From positions 1 through 8,348 of the forward strand of contig SYIB01000138.1 of assembly GCA_005798965.1 (NCBI GenBank): DNA of 8,348 bases, given 5' to 3'. The stretch's first letter is position 1. The number at the start of each line of letters is the position of its first letter. Positions 1 to 6,369 of the stretch are shown here, piece after piece. The position numbers were made by a program, and so were the translations under genes. The DNA is from Planctomycetia bacterium. Its GTDB lineage: Bacteria; Planctomycetota; Phycisphaerae; Phycisphaerales; SM1A02. A model generated the notes under the pieces. The model ran no database searches. It had not been told where the DNA came from and saw only the letters and a program-made list of their open reading frames with translations.

Positions 1-476
1 AGCCGCGTGATGCCACGCTGCGCGTCGCGTGACATCACACGCCAGTTCGTCTGTGCCGAGCGCCCATGCACGTGGTCGACAACCTGCAGCGGTGTGTTCA
101 CCAGGTCCTTGCGCAGCGGCAGGTCGATCAGGCCCCCTGTGCCGGTGACGATGCCGTGGACGAGCGCCTCATAGGCCTTCTCGACGGTTCGATCCTGGAA
201 CTGCACGCTGAGCGCCCGATGGGTGTCGGCGTCGAGCGCCATGACGATGCAGCCGCTGGTGTCGCGGTCGAGCCGGTGGACGATCCGCGCGCCAGGGAAA
301 CATCGTGCCGCACGGCTGGCCAGGCAATCGGCCTTGTGCTCGCCGATGCCGGGAACGCTGAGCAGGCCACTGTCCTTGTCCAGCACAAGCAGCGAGCGAT
401 CACTCCAGAGGACACGGAACCCGATGCCTTCAGGAAGAGGCTGATCTACACTTGTTGGCAGCGCCACGGACCCCAT
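1..476 (-). CDS. RluA-family RNA pseudouridine synthase, N-terminal part (cut by left edge)
   Basis: The enzyme converts a specific uridine in rRNA or tRNA to pseudouridine in the cytoplasm. Translating the minus strand from ATG at 476-474 gives 158 open residues up to the window edge with no stop. The family signature HRLDRDTSG lies at residues 67-75, and D70 is the expected catalytic aspartate. It is preceded by a typical 'LLVLDKDSGLLSVPG' strand (about 29-43) and followed by the usual FQDRTVEKAYEALVHG stretch (about 93-108) and LPLRKD. There is no room for an N-terminal S4 domain, so it is of the short RluA/TruC-like type. The C-terminus is missing. The start is uncertain: the frame is open upstream and a GTG at 467 is an alternative, with no clear ribosome binding site for either. 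The target uridine cannot be told from sequence. The family call is firm. Confidence 0.9.
   Translation of the reverse strand, partial: MGSVALPTSVDQPLPEGIGFRVLWSDRSLLVLDKDSGLLSVPGIGEHKADCLASRAARCFPGARIVHRLDRDTSGCIVMALDADTHRALSVQFQDRTVEKAYEALVHGIVTGTGGLIDLPLRKDLVNTPLQVVDHVHGRSAQTNWRVMSRDAQRGITR
447..452 (+). promoter_or_regulatory. -10-like box upstream of the PD40 lipoprotein operon
   Basis: TACACT lies 30 bases before the ATG at 483, inside the coding region of the divergent pseudouridine synthase. No good -35 hexamer is seen at 16-18 bases upstream. Proposed only because similar boxes (TACACT, TAGACT) precede two other transcription units in this window. Confidence 0.2.
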
Positions 477-482
477 TGCACC

Positions 483-1814
483 ATGAACCGATCGATCATG
501 CTTCTTGCTCCTGCCTTGCTTGCCGCCTGCACGGGATCCAGCACTGGGTCCGTGAGGGAGGTTGGGACGATCTCGCCGACGGGTGCGACGGCTCCGAATG
601 GATCGGCCGGCTCTTCCGCGGATGAGCGCCAAGCCCCGAAGGAGCCATCGAATCCTGCCGCCGACTGGTCCGCCGCCGAAGCGCCGATCCTGACGAATGC
701 CGTGCAGCTGACCTTTGGCCGGGACTGGGTGCGCGCAGGCGAGAACTACATCGATCCGCCAGGCAAGCGCGTGCTGTTCCAAGGCGTGCCGCAGCCGGAA
801 GCCGGCAAGGCGCCGGACGATCACTATGCGATGGTGCTCGCCGACCTCGTCACGGGCACCGATGGCAAGCCGGCCCTGGCCAACAGTTGGATCATCAGCC
901 CCAAGGGCAGTGCCAACACGTGCGGCTGGTTCGACCCCAAGGATCCGAATCGCATCATCTTCGCGACCACGCTTGTTGCACCGACCGCCAGCAACTCGCC
1001 GGGCTACCAGCGCGGCACCGGTCGTTACCGTTGGAGCTTCCCCCCGGAGATGCGCATCGTCTCGCTGGACCTGAAGGGGCGCACCAAGGGCAGCGAGATC
1101 GTGCCGGCCGACCTGAAGACGCTCGTGGGTGATGGCACCGCCTACGTGGCCGAAGGCAATCTGAGCCCGGACGGCCGTCACCTCATCTACTGCTCGCTGG
1201 CGACGGGGCAGGGTGACCTGTATTCGCTTGATCTCGAGACTGGGGAGACCACGCCGCTCGTGCGTGAGCCCGGCTACGACGGTGGCCCGTTCTTCAGTCC
1301 GGATTCGTCCCGCATCTGCTTTCGCAGCGATCGAACCGGTGATGGCCACCTGCAGCTCTTCGTGGGTGATCTCGATCGGACCTCGGATGGCCGGATCCGG
1401 GGAGTCAGCCGAGTGCACCAGCTCACGATGGGCGACACCGTCAACTGGGGACCGTTCTGGCACCCTGCCTCCACGGCAATGGCCTATGCCACGAGCGAGC
1501 TCGGCCACCAGAACTACGAGGTCTTCCTCATCGACAGCGCACGGTGGACGACGGCGGCAGGCATGCCGATGCAGCGCGACGGCTCGACGAAGCTCCGCGT
1601 CACGCACGCAGCCGGTGCCGATGTGCTGCCGGCCTTCAGCGCCGATGGCAAGCGCATGATCTGGACCAGCAAGCGCGGCCCGGAGAACACGAGCCAAGTC
1701 TGGCTCGCGGATTTCGCGCTCCCGACTGCCTTCGAGGCCGTTCGGACAGAGATCGTGACTGTCGACCCACAACCATCGAAGGAGGGGGCCGCGGCCCCGG
1801 TCCGAACGCCGTGA
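483..1814 (+). CDS. TolB-like PD40 beta-propeller lipoprotein
   Basis: This is a 443-residue secreted lipoprotein. The N-terminus MNRSIMLLAPALLAAC is a short lipoprotein signal peptide with a LAAC lipobox; Cys16 would be lipidated. A low-complexity Ser/Thr/Gly/Ala linker (about 17-65) follows. The rest carries WD40-like PD40 repeats of the TolB type: NLSPDGRHLIY (about 226), FFSPDSSRICF (about 270), FWHPASTAMAY (about 325) and AFSADGKRMIW (about 384), probably with an earlier degenerate one near DPNRIIF (about 155). Such propellers usually bind proteins or glycans at the envelope; the partner here is unknown. It is not TolB itself, because the TolB N-terminal domain and a Tol-Pal context are absent. 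The frame is open back to position 66, but that part is antisense to the pseudouridine synthase and the signal peptide fixes the start at 483. It overlaps nadB by four bases. Confidence 0.85.
   Translation: MNRSIMLLAPALLAACTGSSTGSVREVGTISPTGATAPNGSAGSSADERQAPKEPSNPAADWSAAEAPILTNAVQLTFGRDWVRAGENYIDPPGKRVLFQGVPQPEAGKAPDDHYAMVLADLVTGTDGKPALANSWIISPKGSANTCGWFDPKDPNRIIFATTLVAPTASNSPGYQRGTGRYRWSFPPEMRIVSLDLKGRTKGSEIVPADLKTLVGDGTAYVAEGNLSPDGRHLIYCSLATGQGDLYSLDLETGETTPLVREPGYDGGPFFSPDSSRICFRSDRTGDGHLQLFVGDLDRTSDGRIRGVSRVHQLTMGDTVNWGPFWHPASTAMAYATSELGHQNYEVFLIDSARWTTAAGMPMQRDGSTKLRVTHAAGADVLPAFSADGKRMIWTSKRGPENTSQVWLADFALPTAFEAVRTEIVTVDPQPSKEGAAAPVRTP
1779..1785 (+). promoter_or_regulatory. Strong Shine-Dalgarno-like AAGGAGG set far from the nadB start
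   Basis: AAGGAGG is the best ribosome-binding sequence near the nadB start, but it lies 25 bases before the GTG at 1811, too far for a normal site. A self-complementary GC block (1785-1798) lies between them. Folding of that block could shorten the effective distance. The alternative is that nadB is translated by coupling through the GTGA overlap and the motif is chance. Confidence 0.3.
1785..1798. repeat. Perfect 14-bp GC palindrome before nadB
   Basis: GGGGCCGCGGCCCC is fully self-complementary and sits in the last codons of the PD40 lipoprotein gene, 12 bases before the nadB GTG. In RNA it could form a five-pair stem with a CGCG loop. No T-tract follows, so it is not a standard terminator. 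It could be a translational control hairpin or simply a chance GC-rich sequence in Gly/Ala codons. Confidence 0.5.
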
Positions 1815-3478
1815 CTGCCCTCGCGATCCAGCGTCGTCACCTGATCCCGTTCCGCAGTTCTCTGCTGCCGCAGATCTTCACGGACACGCTCGTCGTGGGC
1901 AGCGGGGTTGCTGGCCTTCGTTGCGCCATCGAAGCGTCGTCGCATGGCGATGTGATCGTGCTGGCCAAGGAGTCGCTCGACCTGTCGAGCACGAGCTGGG
2001 CGCAGGGCGGGATCGCCACCGTACGCAGCGCGGAGGACAGCATCGCGCTCCATGAGCAGGACACACTCGAGGCAGGCGCGGGGCTCTGTGATCCCGAGGC
2101 CGTGTCGGTGCTCGTGCGGGAGGGCCCGGACGAAGTCGAGCAGATGATCGAGTGGGGGATGCGTGTCGACCGCGATGCGGATGGCACCATCAGCCTTGGG
2201 CGTGAAGGTGGCCACCGTCAGGACCGCATTGTGCACGCCGATGGCGACGCGACCGGTGCTGCGCTCGCTGCCGCGCTCATTGCGAAGGTGCGCGCGCTCG
2301 ATGCCGTTCGGCTCTTCGATCGGTGCTTCGCACTCGATGTCCTGACGCGTGATGATGGGGGCGAGCGCCGGGCCGCCGGCGTCCTGACGTGGCATCCCCG
2401 CTTCGGCCTGCAGATCGTCTGGGCCCGGGCCATCGTGCTCGCCTGCGGCGGCGCGGGGCAGGTCTATCGCGAGACCACCAACCCGAAGGTGGCCACCGGT
2501 GATGCGGTCGCCATGGCTTGGCGTGCGGGAGCGACGGTGGCCGATCTTGAGTTCATGCAGTTCCACCCGACGAGCCTCTACGTCGCGGGTGCACCGCGCC
2601 ACCTCATCAGCGAAGCGGTGCGTGGCGAAGGAGCTTGGCTCGTCGATGCAGCTGGCACTCGGTTCATGCAGGGCGTTCATCCGATGGGTGAGCTCGCCCC
2701 GCGCGACATCGTCAGCCGGGGCATCGTCGAGCACTTGGCGCGGACCGGGCAGAGCCATGCGTTCCTCGATTGCCGACATCTCGGGGGAGGCGAGCAGGGC
2801 TTCGTCGCGCGGCGCTTCCCCGGGCTCGATCGCATGCTCGCGGGATTCGGACTCGACGCATCGCGCGAACTGATTCCCGTGAACCCGGCGGCGCACTACA
2901 CGATCGGCGGTGTGCTGACGGACCTGTGCGGCCGGACCAGCCTGCGTGGCCTGTATGCCTGCGGCGAGAGTGCGTCGAACGGTGTGCACGGCGCAAACCG
3001 GCTGGCGAGCAACAGCCTTCTCGATGGGCTCGTCTTCGGGCGCCGCGTCGCGCATGCGATCGCTGCCGACGCGCTGCCCGATCCCGTGCCGGTACACACC
3101 GACAGCCGCATTGATGTCCCCGAGCGAGGCGATCTGGACGTCGCCGACATCCGGGCGAGCCTGCGCAGTGCCATGTGGCGCAACGTCGGCGTCCAGCGCT
3201 CAGCGACGCGGCTCGAGGACGTCCTCAAGATGATCGAGTTCTGGGGCCGCTACGGACTGCATGCGGTCTTTGAACGGCCATCGGGATGGGAAGCGCAGAA
3301 TCTGCTGACCGTGGCACACCTCATGGCGCGCGCAGCGCTTGAGCGCACCGAGAGCCGAGGCACGCACTGGCGTCTCGATGCGCCGGAGCCAAGCCCGTCG
3401 TGGCGCGTGCGTCTGGCGTGGACGCCCGGCCGCGATCTGCCTGATCGGCTGCCGATCCCGGCGGAAACCCGCAGATGA
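1811..3478 (+). CDS. nadB: L-aspartate oxidase (NadB), FAD-dependent
   Basis: NadB oxidises L-aspartate to iminoaspartate, which NadA condenses with dihydroxyacetone phosphate to quinolinate in de novo NAD synthesis. The protein is cytoplasmic and 555 residues long, close to the usual 530-540. Visible features: the FAD dinucleotide-binding motif GSGVAGL (30-36), SSTSWAQGGIA (59-69), REGGH (131-135), EFMQFHPTSL (247-256), PRDIVSR (297-303), HYTIGGV (362-368) and GANRLASNSLLDGLVFG (394-410). Residues matching the E. coli catalytic set are present: E132, H252, R298, H362 and R397. These motifs, in particular REGGH and GANRLASNSLLDGLVFG, favour NadB over the related succinate dehydrogenase flavoprotein. 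The start is GTG at 1811, overlapping the previous stop as GTGA; the frame is open upstream, but that part is out-of-frame lipoprotein coding. The last four bases overlap the next gene. No nadA or nadC is in the window. Confidence 0.95.
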   Translation: MTALAIQRRHLIPFRSSLLPQIFTDTLVVGSGVAGLRCAIEASSHGDVIVLAKESLDLSSTSWAQGGIATVRSAEDSIALHEQDTLEAGAGLCDPEAVSVLVREGPDEVEQMIEWGMRVDRDADGTISLGREGGHRQDRIVHADGDATGAALAAALIAKVRALDAVRLFDRCFALDVLTRDDGGERRAAGVLTWHPRFGLQIVWARAIVLACGGAGQVYRETTNPKVATGDAVAMAWRAGATVADLEFMQFHPTSLYVAGAPRHLISEAVRGEGAWLVDAAGTRFMQGVHPMGELAPRDIVSRGIVEHLARTGQSHAFLDCRHLGGGEQGFVARRFPGLDRMLAGFGLDASRELIPVNPAAHYTIGGVLTDLCGRTSLRGLYACGESASNGVHGANRLASNSLLDGLVFGRRVAHAIAADALPDPVPVHTDSRIDVPERGDLDVADIRASLRSAMWRNVGVQRSATRLEDVLKMIEFWGRYGLHAVFERPSGWEAQNLLTVAHLMARAALERTESRGTHWRLDAPEPSPSWRVRLAWTPGRDLPDRLPIPAETRR

Positions 3479-4119
3479 GGCATGCGCTGCTGGTCGTGGC
3501 GCTGCTGGCCTCGTCATGCGCACCCGAGCGCGTCGAGTACCGCTACCGAAATCCGCTGAGCGACCGGGCGAAGGACGAAGTCGATCACACGCTGCCCGAT
3601 GGCACAAGGATCGTCTACCGCGACCCGCCCGCCGTGTCCGCGAACAAGTTCGGCTCGACCGAGGTCGTGACGCCCACGAGGGAGGAATCCGTGCAGGGAG
3701 TCGGTGCCACCGACGGGAGCGGACCGGCGCTCGAACTGCGCATCGAGCATACGGATGGGACCATCGAATTGCGGGCGTTCACGCCGGCGCAGGTCATCGC
3801 GCACCTGCAGAACGCGATCCGCAACCGCGAGTATCCGCCGTTCTACGCCCAGATGCTCACGAAGGAAGCGCGCCAGGAGTGGGATGCGCGCGGCGGCGAA
3901 CCTGCATTCGCGGCCTGGATGGATGAGCAGCGCAGTGCCGTGATGGAGTTCCTCAACCGCACCAACTACGGCATGTTCAGCTCCGACGTCGTCACGCGCG
4001 CCACCGGCCCCAAGACCATCCAACTCCAGCTCACGCCGCACCTGCACGGCCAGTTCAAGTTCGAAGCGATCGAGTTCGAGCGCCAGCAGGGCGGCATGAG
4101 GCTGCGCGCCCTGCGTTGA
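3475..4119 (+). CDS. Small predicted lipoprotein of unknown function
   Basis: I do not recognise this 214-residue protein. The N-terminus MRHALLVVALLASSCAPE is a short signal peptide ending in a lipobox-like ASSC, so Cys15 is probably lipidated; the -3 residue is Ala or Leu depending on alignment, which makes the lipobox slightly weak. Residues 20-85 are polar and probably extended. Residues 87-100 look like a beta strand pair (ELRIEHTDGTIELRAF), 103-162 are helical and charged, and 170-212 are again beta-like, ending in FKFEAIEFERQQGGMRLRAL. This resembles a small exported alpha/beta domain but no catalytic motif is visible. It starts at the ATG of an ATGA overlap with nadB and is the last gene of the operon, so it is translationally coupled. 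Membership in the NAD pathway should not be assumed. Confidence 0.75.
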   Translation: MRHALLVVALLASSCAPERVEYRYRNPLSDRAKDEVDHTLPDGTRIVYRDPPAVSANKFGSTEVVTPTREESVQGVGATDGSGPALELRIEHTDGTIELRAFTPAQVIAHLQNAIRNREYPPFYAQMLTKEARQEWDARGGEPAFAAWMDEQRSAVMEFLNRTNYGMFSSDVVTRATGPKTIQLQLTPHLHGQFKFEAIEFERQQGGMRLRALR

Positions 4120-4131
4120 CGGCCAAGTGCC

Positions 4132-4186
4132 GACCGGCCCCAGAGCGGGGCTCCCGGGCAGGCACCCCGTGTTTCGCATGCCGGTC
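4132..4186. terminator. Possible stem-loops in the convergent gap
   Basis: The gap between the two converging genes (4120-4200) holds a small hairpin, GCCCC (4137-4141) with GGGGC (4147-4151) around a five-base loop. It also holds a wider seven-base inverted pair, GACCGGC (4132-4138) and GCCGGTC (4180-4186). The two share bases, so they are alternatives. No T-tract follows on either strand. It may serve as a bidirectional transcription end, but the support is only structural. Confidence 0.3.
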
Positions 4187-4200
4187 GCGACTGCGCCGGC

Positions 4201-5742
4201 TCACTCGAAGCGGCCGCGGTCGAGGATGTCGAAGTCGTGGAGCTTCGCCATCTGCTTGGCCGACAGGGCATCGATCGCCATCAGCCGCTCGACGAGCCGC
4301 GAGGGCTTCGCCAGGCCGAGCGAGCCGAGCAGGCGGAACTTCGCGTTGAGGATCCCGCGCAAGTCGGCCGTCGTGTTGCGCGCATGGCCGGCCGGGTACA
4401 TCACGAGGCCGCTGTCGAGCGTGCGGCCGTCGGTCGTCTCGATGACCACCGAGGTCGGGATGCCGTCGGGGTAGCGACGGTCGTACTCCTCGCCGCCGTG
4501 GGCGAAATCGATCTTGGCCATGAGCTCACGCGTACGCGGGTTCTTGATCGCATCGGCCGAGTAGTCGTGCGGCCCGAGCATCAGGCGCTTCCACCAGTCG
4601 TCGTTGGCGGCGCCGATCGATTCGGCTCCGTCCTGTGCGGCCGCCTCGATCGCCTTCCGCAGCAGGGTGCTGACGATGTAGACCATGCTGTGGTCGGCGC
4701 TCTGGCGGGTCTTGGGATCGCGCTTGGCTGGGTCGCCGATGATGCCGAAGGCTGGCTCGTAGGCCACGATGCGGATGGACTTGATGGTGCCGGGCTTCTG
4801 CAGGATGTCGCGGTTGGCGAAAGCCAGGTCGATGATCGCCTGCAGCGCCCCCGCGCTCTGGTGCTCGTAGAGACCGAGCTTGAAGTGCATGCCCATCACT
4901 GCAAAGTCATCGCCGGAGAAGCCCAGCACGAGATCGAAGGGGCTGTCGCCCTGCGTCTTCATGAACTGCCGGAACATGCTCTCGGGGTTGCGGAAGATGT
5001 CGCGCGGCCCGAGGAAACCCTGCATGCTGCGACGCATGCAGAGGATCGCGGCCTCGGTGCTGATGGCGGCGCTTGCACCCTTGGAGTCGCTGAGCTGTTT
5101 GCCCGCGCGGATCGCGCGCCAGGGGATGTGGTGCGCGACGAACATGCCGATCGCGCTCTCGATCTGCTCGGCCGTGGCGCCCATCATGGCGCCGTAGGTC
5201 GCGGCGCTGGCGATCGCGCCGTGCACGACATGGTCGATCTTGTAGGTCTTCAGGCTGAACACCTCGGCGAGCCGGCCGCGGATCTCGTCGAGGCAGACCA
5301 TGCCACGCAGTGCGGCCGCGCCGTCGAGTCCCATGATCTGCGCTGCGGCGATCGGAACCGGATAGAAGTCGTTGTGGCCGAACTCGCCAGCCGTGTGGCC
5401 CAAGCCGGGATTGAAGCCGAAGTTGGTGCCGTTGGAATCCCACTCACGCACGGCGGCGCTGTTGGCGACGATCGCCTTCTCCGGCTGCACGCGCTTGGTG
5501 CTGCCAAAGACCGTCGCACCGTGCTTCTTGTTCTTGTAGTGCAGCGCCTCCCCGCGCAGGAGAACTGGCGCGTTCGTCCCTAGCGCGAGCGCGCTCAGGC
5601 CGCAGAGCACGGCATCGGCGTGGAAGAGCTTGGTGCGCGCCAAGACCGACTCGGCCGGTTCGCCCGACTTCAGGAAGTCGATTGCGTACTGTCCGATGCC
5701 GAGGGCTTGGTTGGTGTTCCGAGGCAGGTTGACGGTGGACAT
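4201..5742 (-). CDS. MmgE/PrpD family protein (2-methylcitrate dehydratase-like)
   Basis: This cytoplasmic protein of 513 residues belongs to the MmgE/PrpD family, which includes iron-independent 2-methylcitrate dehydratase (methylcitrate cycle of propionate breakdown) and cis-aconitate decarboxylase. Family features: the helical N-terminal domain with NSAAVREWDSNGT (94-106) and GHTAGEFGHNDFYPVPIAAAQ (115-135), KIDHVVHGAIASAATYGAMMG (168-188), and WRAIRAGKQLSDSKGASAA (208-226), matching the PrpD 'LRTYRH...KSWAAGDA' region. The mixed alpha/beta domain has FAVMGMHFKLG (280-290) and the late QSADHSMVYIVSTLL (347-361). It is somewhat longer than E. coli PrpD (483). I prefer ATG 5742 (MSTVNLPRN) to an in-frame ATG at 5781, because the extra 13 residues overlap the promoter-like box. 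The substrate is not settled; the nearby B12/MeaB fusion is compatible with propionate metabolism. It ends 81 bases from the convergent lipoprotein gene. Confidence 0.9.
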   Translation of the reverse strand: MSTVNLPRNTNQALGIGQYAIDFLKSGEPAESVLARTKLFHADAVLCGLSALALGTNAPVLLRGEALHYKNKKHGATVFGSTKRVQPEKAIVANSAAVREWDSNGTNFGFNPGLGHTAGEFGHNDFYPVPIAAAQIMGLDGAAALRGMVCLDEIRGRLAEVFSLKTYKIDHVVHGAIASAATYGAMMGATAEQIESAIGMFVAHHIPWRAIRAGKQLSDSKGASAAISTEAAILCMRRSMQGFLGPRDIFRNPESMFRQFMKTQGDSPFDLVLGFSGDDFAVMGMHFKLGLYEHQSAGALQAIIDLAFANRDILQKPGTIKSIRIVAYEPAFGIIGDPAKRDPKTRQSADHSMVYIVSTLLRKAIEAAAQDGAESIGAANDDWWKRLMLGPHDYSADAIKNPRTRELMAKIDFAHGGEEYDRRYPDGIPTSVVIETTDGRTLDSGLVMYPAGHARNTTADLRGILNAKFRLLGSLGLAKPSRLVERLMAIDALSAKQMAKLHDFDILDRGRFE

Positions 5743-5751
5743 GGGGCGCAA

Positions 5752-5757
5752 AGTGTA
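5752..5757 (-). promoter_or_regulatory. -10-like box just before the MmgE/PrpD gene
   Basis: On the minus strand TACACT ends nine bases before the ATG at 5742. If used, transcription would begin at or very near the start codon, giving a leaderless or almost leaderless mRNA. This fits the lack of any Shine-Dalgarno sequence there. The hexamer 17 bases upstream is TGGATT, a poor -35. Confidence 0.3.
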
Positions 5758-5776
5758 CAGGTGCACCCTGACGCAA

Positions 5777-5816
5777 TCCATGCCGCGCGGCGCGTCGTTC
5801 CTGCTGCGGGCATGGA
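5777..5816. repeat. Inverted repeat in the gap before the MmgE/PrpD gene
   Basis: TCCATGCC (5777-5784) and GGCATGGA (5809-5816) are perfect complements around a 24-base GC-rich spacer. The pairing can extend to ten pairs (CCGC with GCGG) with one bulged G. On the minus strand the stem lies between the UPF0316 gene end and the -10-like box of the next gene. No T-tract follows, so it may be a regulator-binding site, an RNA processing hairpin or a weak end to the upstream transcript. Confidence 0.45.
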
Positions 5817-5835
5817 CCCGGCGGGACGGCCGAGT

Positions 5836-6342
5836 TCAGTGCGCGCTGGCGCTGGTGCTCTTGATGTCCGCGACCACGTGGTAGCAGGTCGGATCCACGC
5901 CTCGTGCGAGTTCAATAACCCGCTTGGATCCGCGACGGCGTGTCTCGATGAAGAGCATCTGCACCGGGCCATCCCGACCTCGTCCGTCGAAGACGGTGAC
6001 GGTGATCCCCTGGTCGCGCAGCGTCGCAGCCATGTCGTCGCCCTTGCGCGTGAAGACACGCACCACCGAATGTCCGCTGGCCAGGCGCGCCTCGACGACC
6101 ATGCCGAGCCAGTTGCCGAGCGCAAAGCCGAGCGCGTAGGGAATGGCGTACCACGGATGATCCTGCACGGTGAGGATGACCTTGCTCACCACGAGCACCC
6201 ACACGAGTACCTCGATGAATGCGAGCACGAACGCGCGGCCCTTGTGGCCCTGCACGATCGCGACGGTGCGCACGACGCCGATCGAGACATCGACGAGGCG
6301 TGCGGCGATGATCCCGAGGCTCACCAGCAGGGCGGTCAGCAC
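5836..6342 (-). CDS. UPF0316 / DUF5698-DUF2179 membrane protein
   Basis: This 168-residue inner-membrane protein has three predicted membrane segments (about 3-19, 38-58 and 66-85) followed by a soluble C-terminal DUF2179 domain (about 90-162). The N-terminal pattern RLVDVSIGVVRTVAIVQG (15-32), FIEVLVWVLVVSKV (42-55) and YALGFALGNWLGMVVEARLA (69-88) is characteristic of the UPF0316 family (B. subtilis YebE-like). The C-terminal part SVVRVFTRKGDDMAATLRDQG (92-112) matches DUF2179. The biochemical role of the family is not known. The start is GTG, with AGGGAG five bases upstream. It follows the B12/MeaB gene by 27 bases, so co-transcription is likely. The next gene downstream is 93 bases away across an inverted repeat. 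Confidence 0.88.
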   Translation of the reverse strand: MLTALLVSLGIIAARLVDVSIGVVRTVAIVQGHKGRAFVLAFIEVLVWVLVVSKVILTVQDHPWYAIPYALGFALGNWLGMVVEARLASGHSVVRVFTRKGDDMAATLRDQGITVTVFDGRGRDGPVQMLFIETRRRGSKRVIELARGVDPTCYHVVADIKSTSASAH

Positions 6343-6347
6343 GATGG

Positions 6348-6353
6348 CTCCCT
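6348..6353 (-). promoter_or_regulatory. Ribosome binding site of the UPF0316 gene
   Basis: AGGGAG on the minus strand lies five bases before a GTG start at 6342. It supports GTG rather than a later codon as the start. Confidence 0.5.
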
Positions 6354-6369
6354 GGCGAACGCTTCCGAC

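Noticed and set aside
66..482. Upstream extension of the PD40 lipoprotein reading frame to position 66
   Set aside because: The extra 139 residues are exactly antisense to a well-supported pseudouridine synthase, and a lipoprotein signal peptide begins at 483.
1544..1810. Upstream extension of the nadB frame to position 1544
   Set aside because: It overlaps the PD40 lipoprotein in another frame; the NadB domain begins about 25 residues after GTG 1811, which forms a normal GTGA junction.
1514..3097. 527-residue minus-strand reading frame opposite nadB
   Set aside because: Antisense shadow of nadB and the lipoprotein end in high-GC DNA; Arg/His/Asp/Ala-rich with no family-like motifs.
4237..5583. 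448-residue plus-strand reading frame opposite the MmgE/PrpD gene
   Set aside because: Mirrors a strongly recognised gene; Asp/His/Gly/Val/Arg-rich composition is typical of antisense frames in high-GC genomes.
5743..5781. Longer start for the MmgE/PrpD gene at ATG 5781
   Set aside because: The 13 added residues cover the promoter-like box, there is no ribosome binding site, and the ATG at 5742 gives a sensible N-terminus leading into the family domain.
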